Positions 64,000 through 64,000 of a stretch of 64,000 nt of DNA are shown here, piece by piece. The stretch is from UBA2705 sp963977105 (GTDB lineage: Bacteria > Pseudomonadota > Alphaproteobacteria > Micavibrionales > Micavibrionaceae), in contig CAXBNI010000005.1 in assembly GCA_963977105.1 (NCBI GenBank), positions 1 to 64,000 of the forward strand. The letters are read 5' to 3'. The position numbers and the translations under genes were made by a program. How positions within the stretch are numbered: position 1 is the first letter of the stretch; the number at the start of each line of letters is the position of its first letter. The notes beneath the pieces were generated by a model. It had not been told where the DNA came from, made no database searches, and saw only the letters and a list, made by a program, of their open reading frames with translations.

Positions 64000-64000
64000 A

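Overview
The window looks like the chromosome of a Gram-negative alphaproteobacterium with moderate GC. The evidence is the gene content and order: rpsA-pyrF-trpF, tandem AIM24-family genes, a prkA-yeaH-spoVR cluster, outer-membrane and polysaccharide-export proteins, and a Dot/Icm-type (type IVB) secretion operon. A Micavibrio-like or Rhodospirillales-like lineage would fit, but I cannot assign a genus. I see no rRNA, tRNA, CRISPR array, transposase or prophage.

Layout. 0-5 kb: a DEDDh exonuclease, a small membrane protein, a large SLBB polysaccharide-export protein and a family 2 glycosyltransferase. 5-9.3 kb: clpA and a three-gene tandem family of unknown function. 9.4-16.5 kb: the tRNA-hydroxylation protein TrhP, a large ankyrin protein, and two adjacent proteins with metallopeptidase-like features. 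16.4-18.6 kb: three tandem AIM24-family genes. 19-24.5 kb: spoVR, yeaH and prkA, a starvation/stress kinase module. 24.8-27.7 kb: a DUF481 outer-membrane protein and a Kef-type antiporter. 27.9-34.4 kb: a polysaccharide flippase, two sulfotransferases and a CysQ-like PAP phosphatase, interrupted by a second ankyrin protein on the other strand. 35.4-38.2 kb: an ECF sigma factor and a membrane VWA protein. 38-45.5 kb: membrane proteins, an ABC exporter, a BLUF photosensor and small orphans. 45.6-54.9 kb: guaA, a 637-residue orphan, rpsA, pyrF, trpF, a thioesterase and arsC. 55-58.7 kb: a ThiE-like protein, a three-gene ABC-2 exporter and an acetyltransferase. 59.2-64 kb: dotF, dotG, dotH and dotI (partial) of a Dot/Icm-like secretion system.

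How the pieces may fit. Two themes stand out. First, a compact Dot/Icm core lies in the same window as two paralogous ankyrin proteins that share an N-terminal domain and a C-terminal domain. These are natural candidates for secreted effectors, though nothing in the sequence proves secretion. Second, the flippase, the two sulfotransferases and the PAP phosphatase form a plausible surface-glycan sulfation module. The last three each begin with a membrane anchor, a Tat-like signal or a Sec-like signal, which is unexpected for enzymes that use cytoplasmic PAPS or PAP.

Limits. All family calls come from reading motifs by eye; no database search was run. dotI is cut by the right edge of the window.
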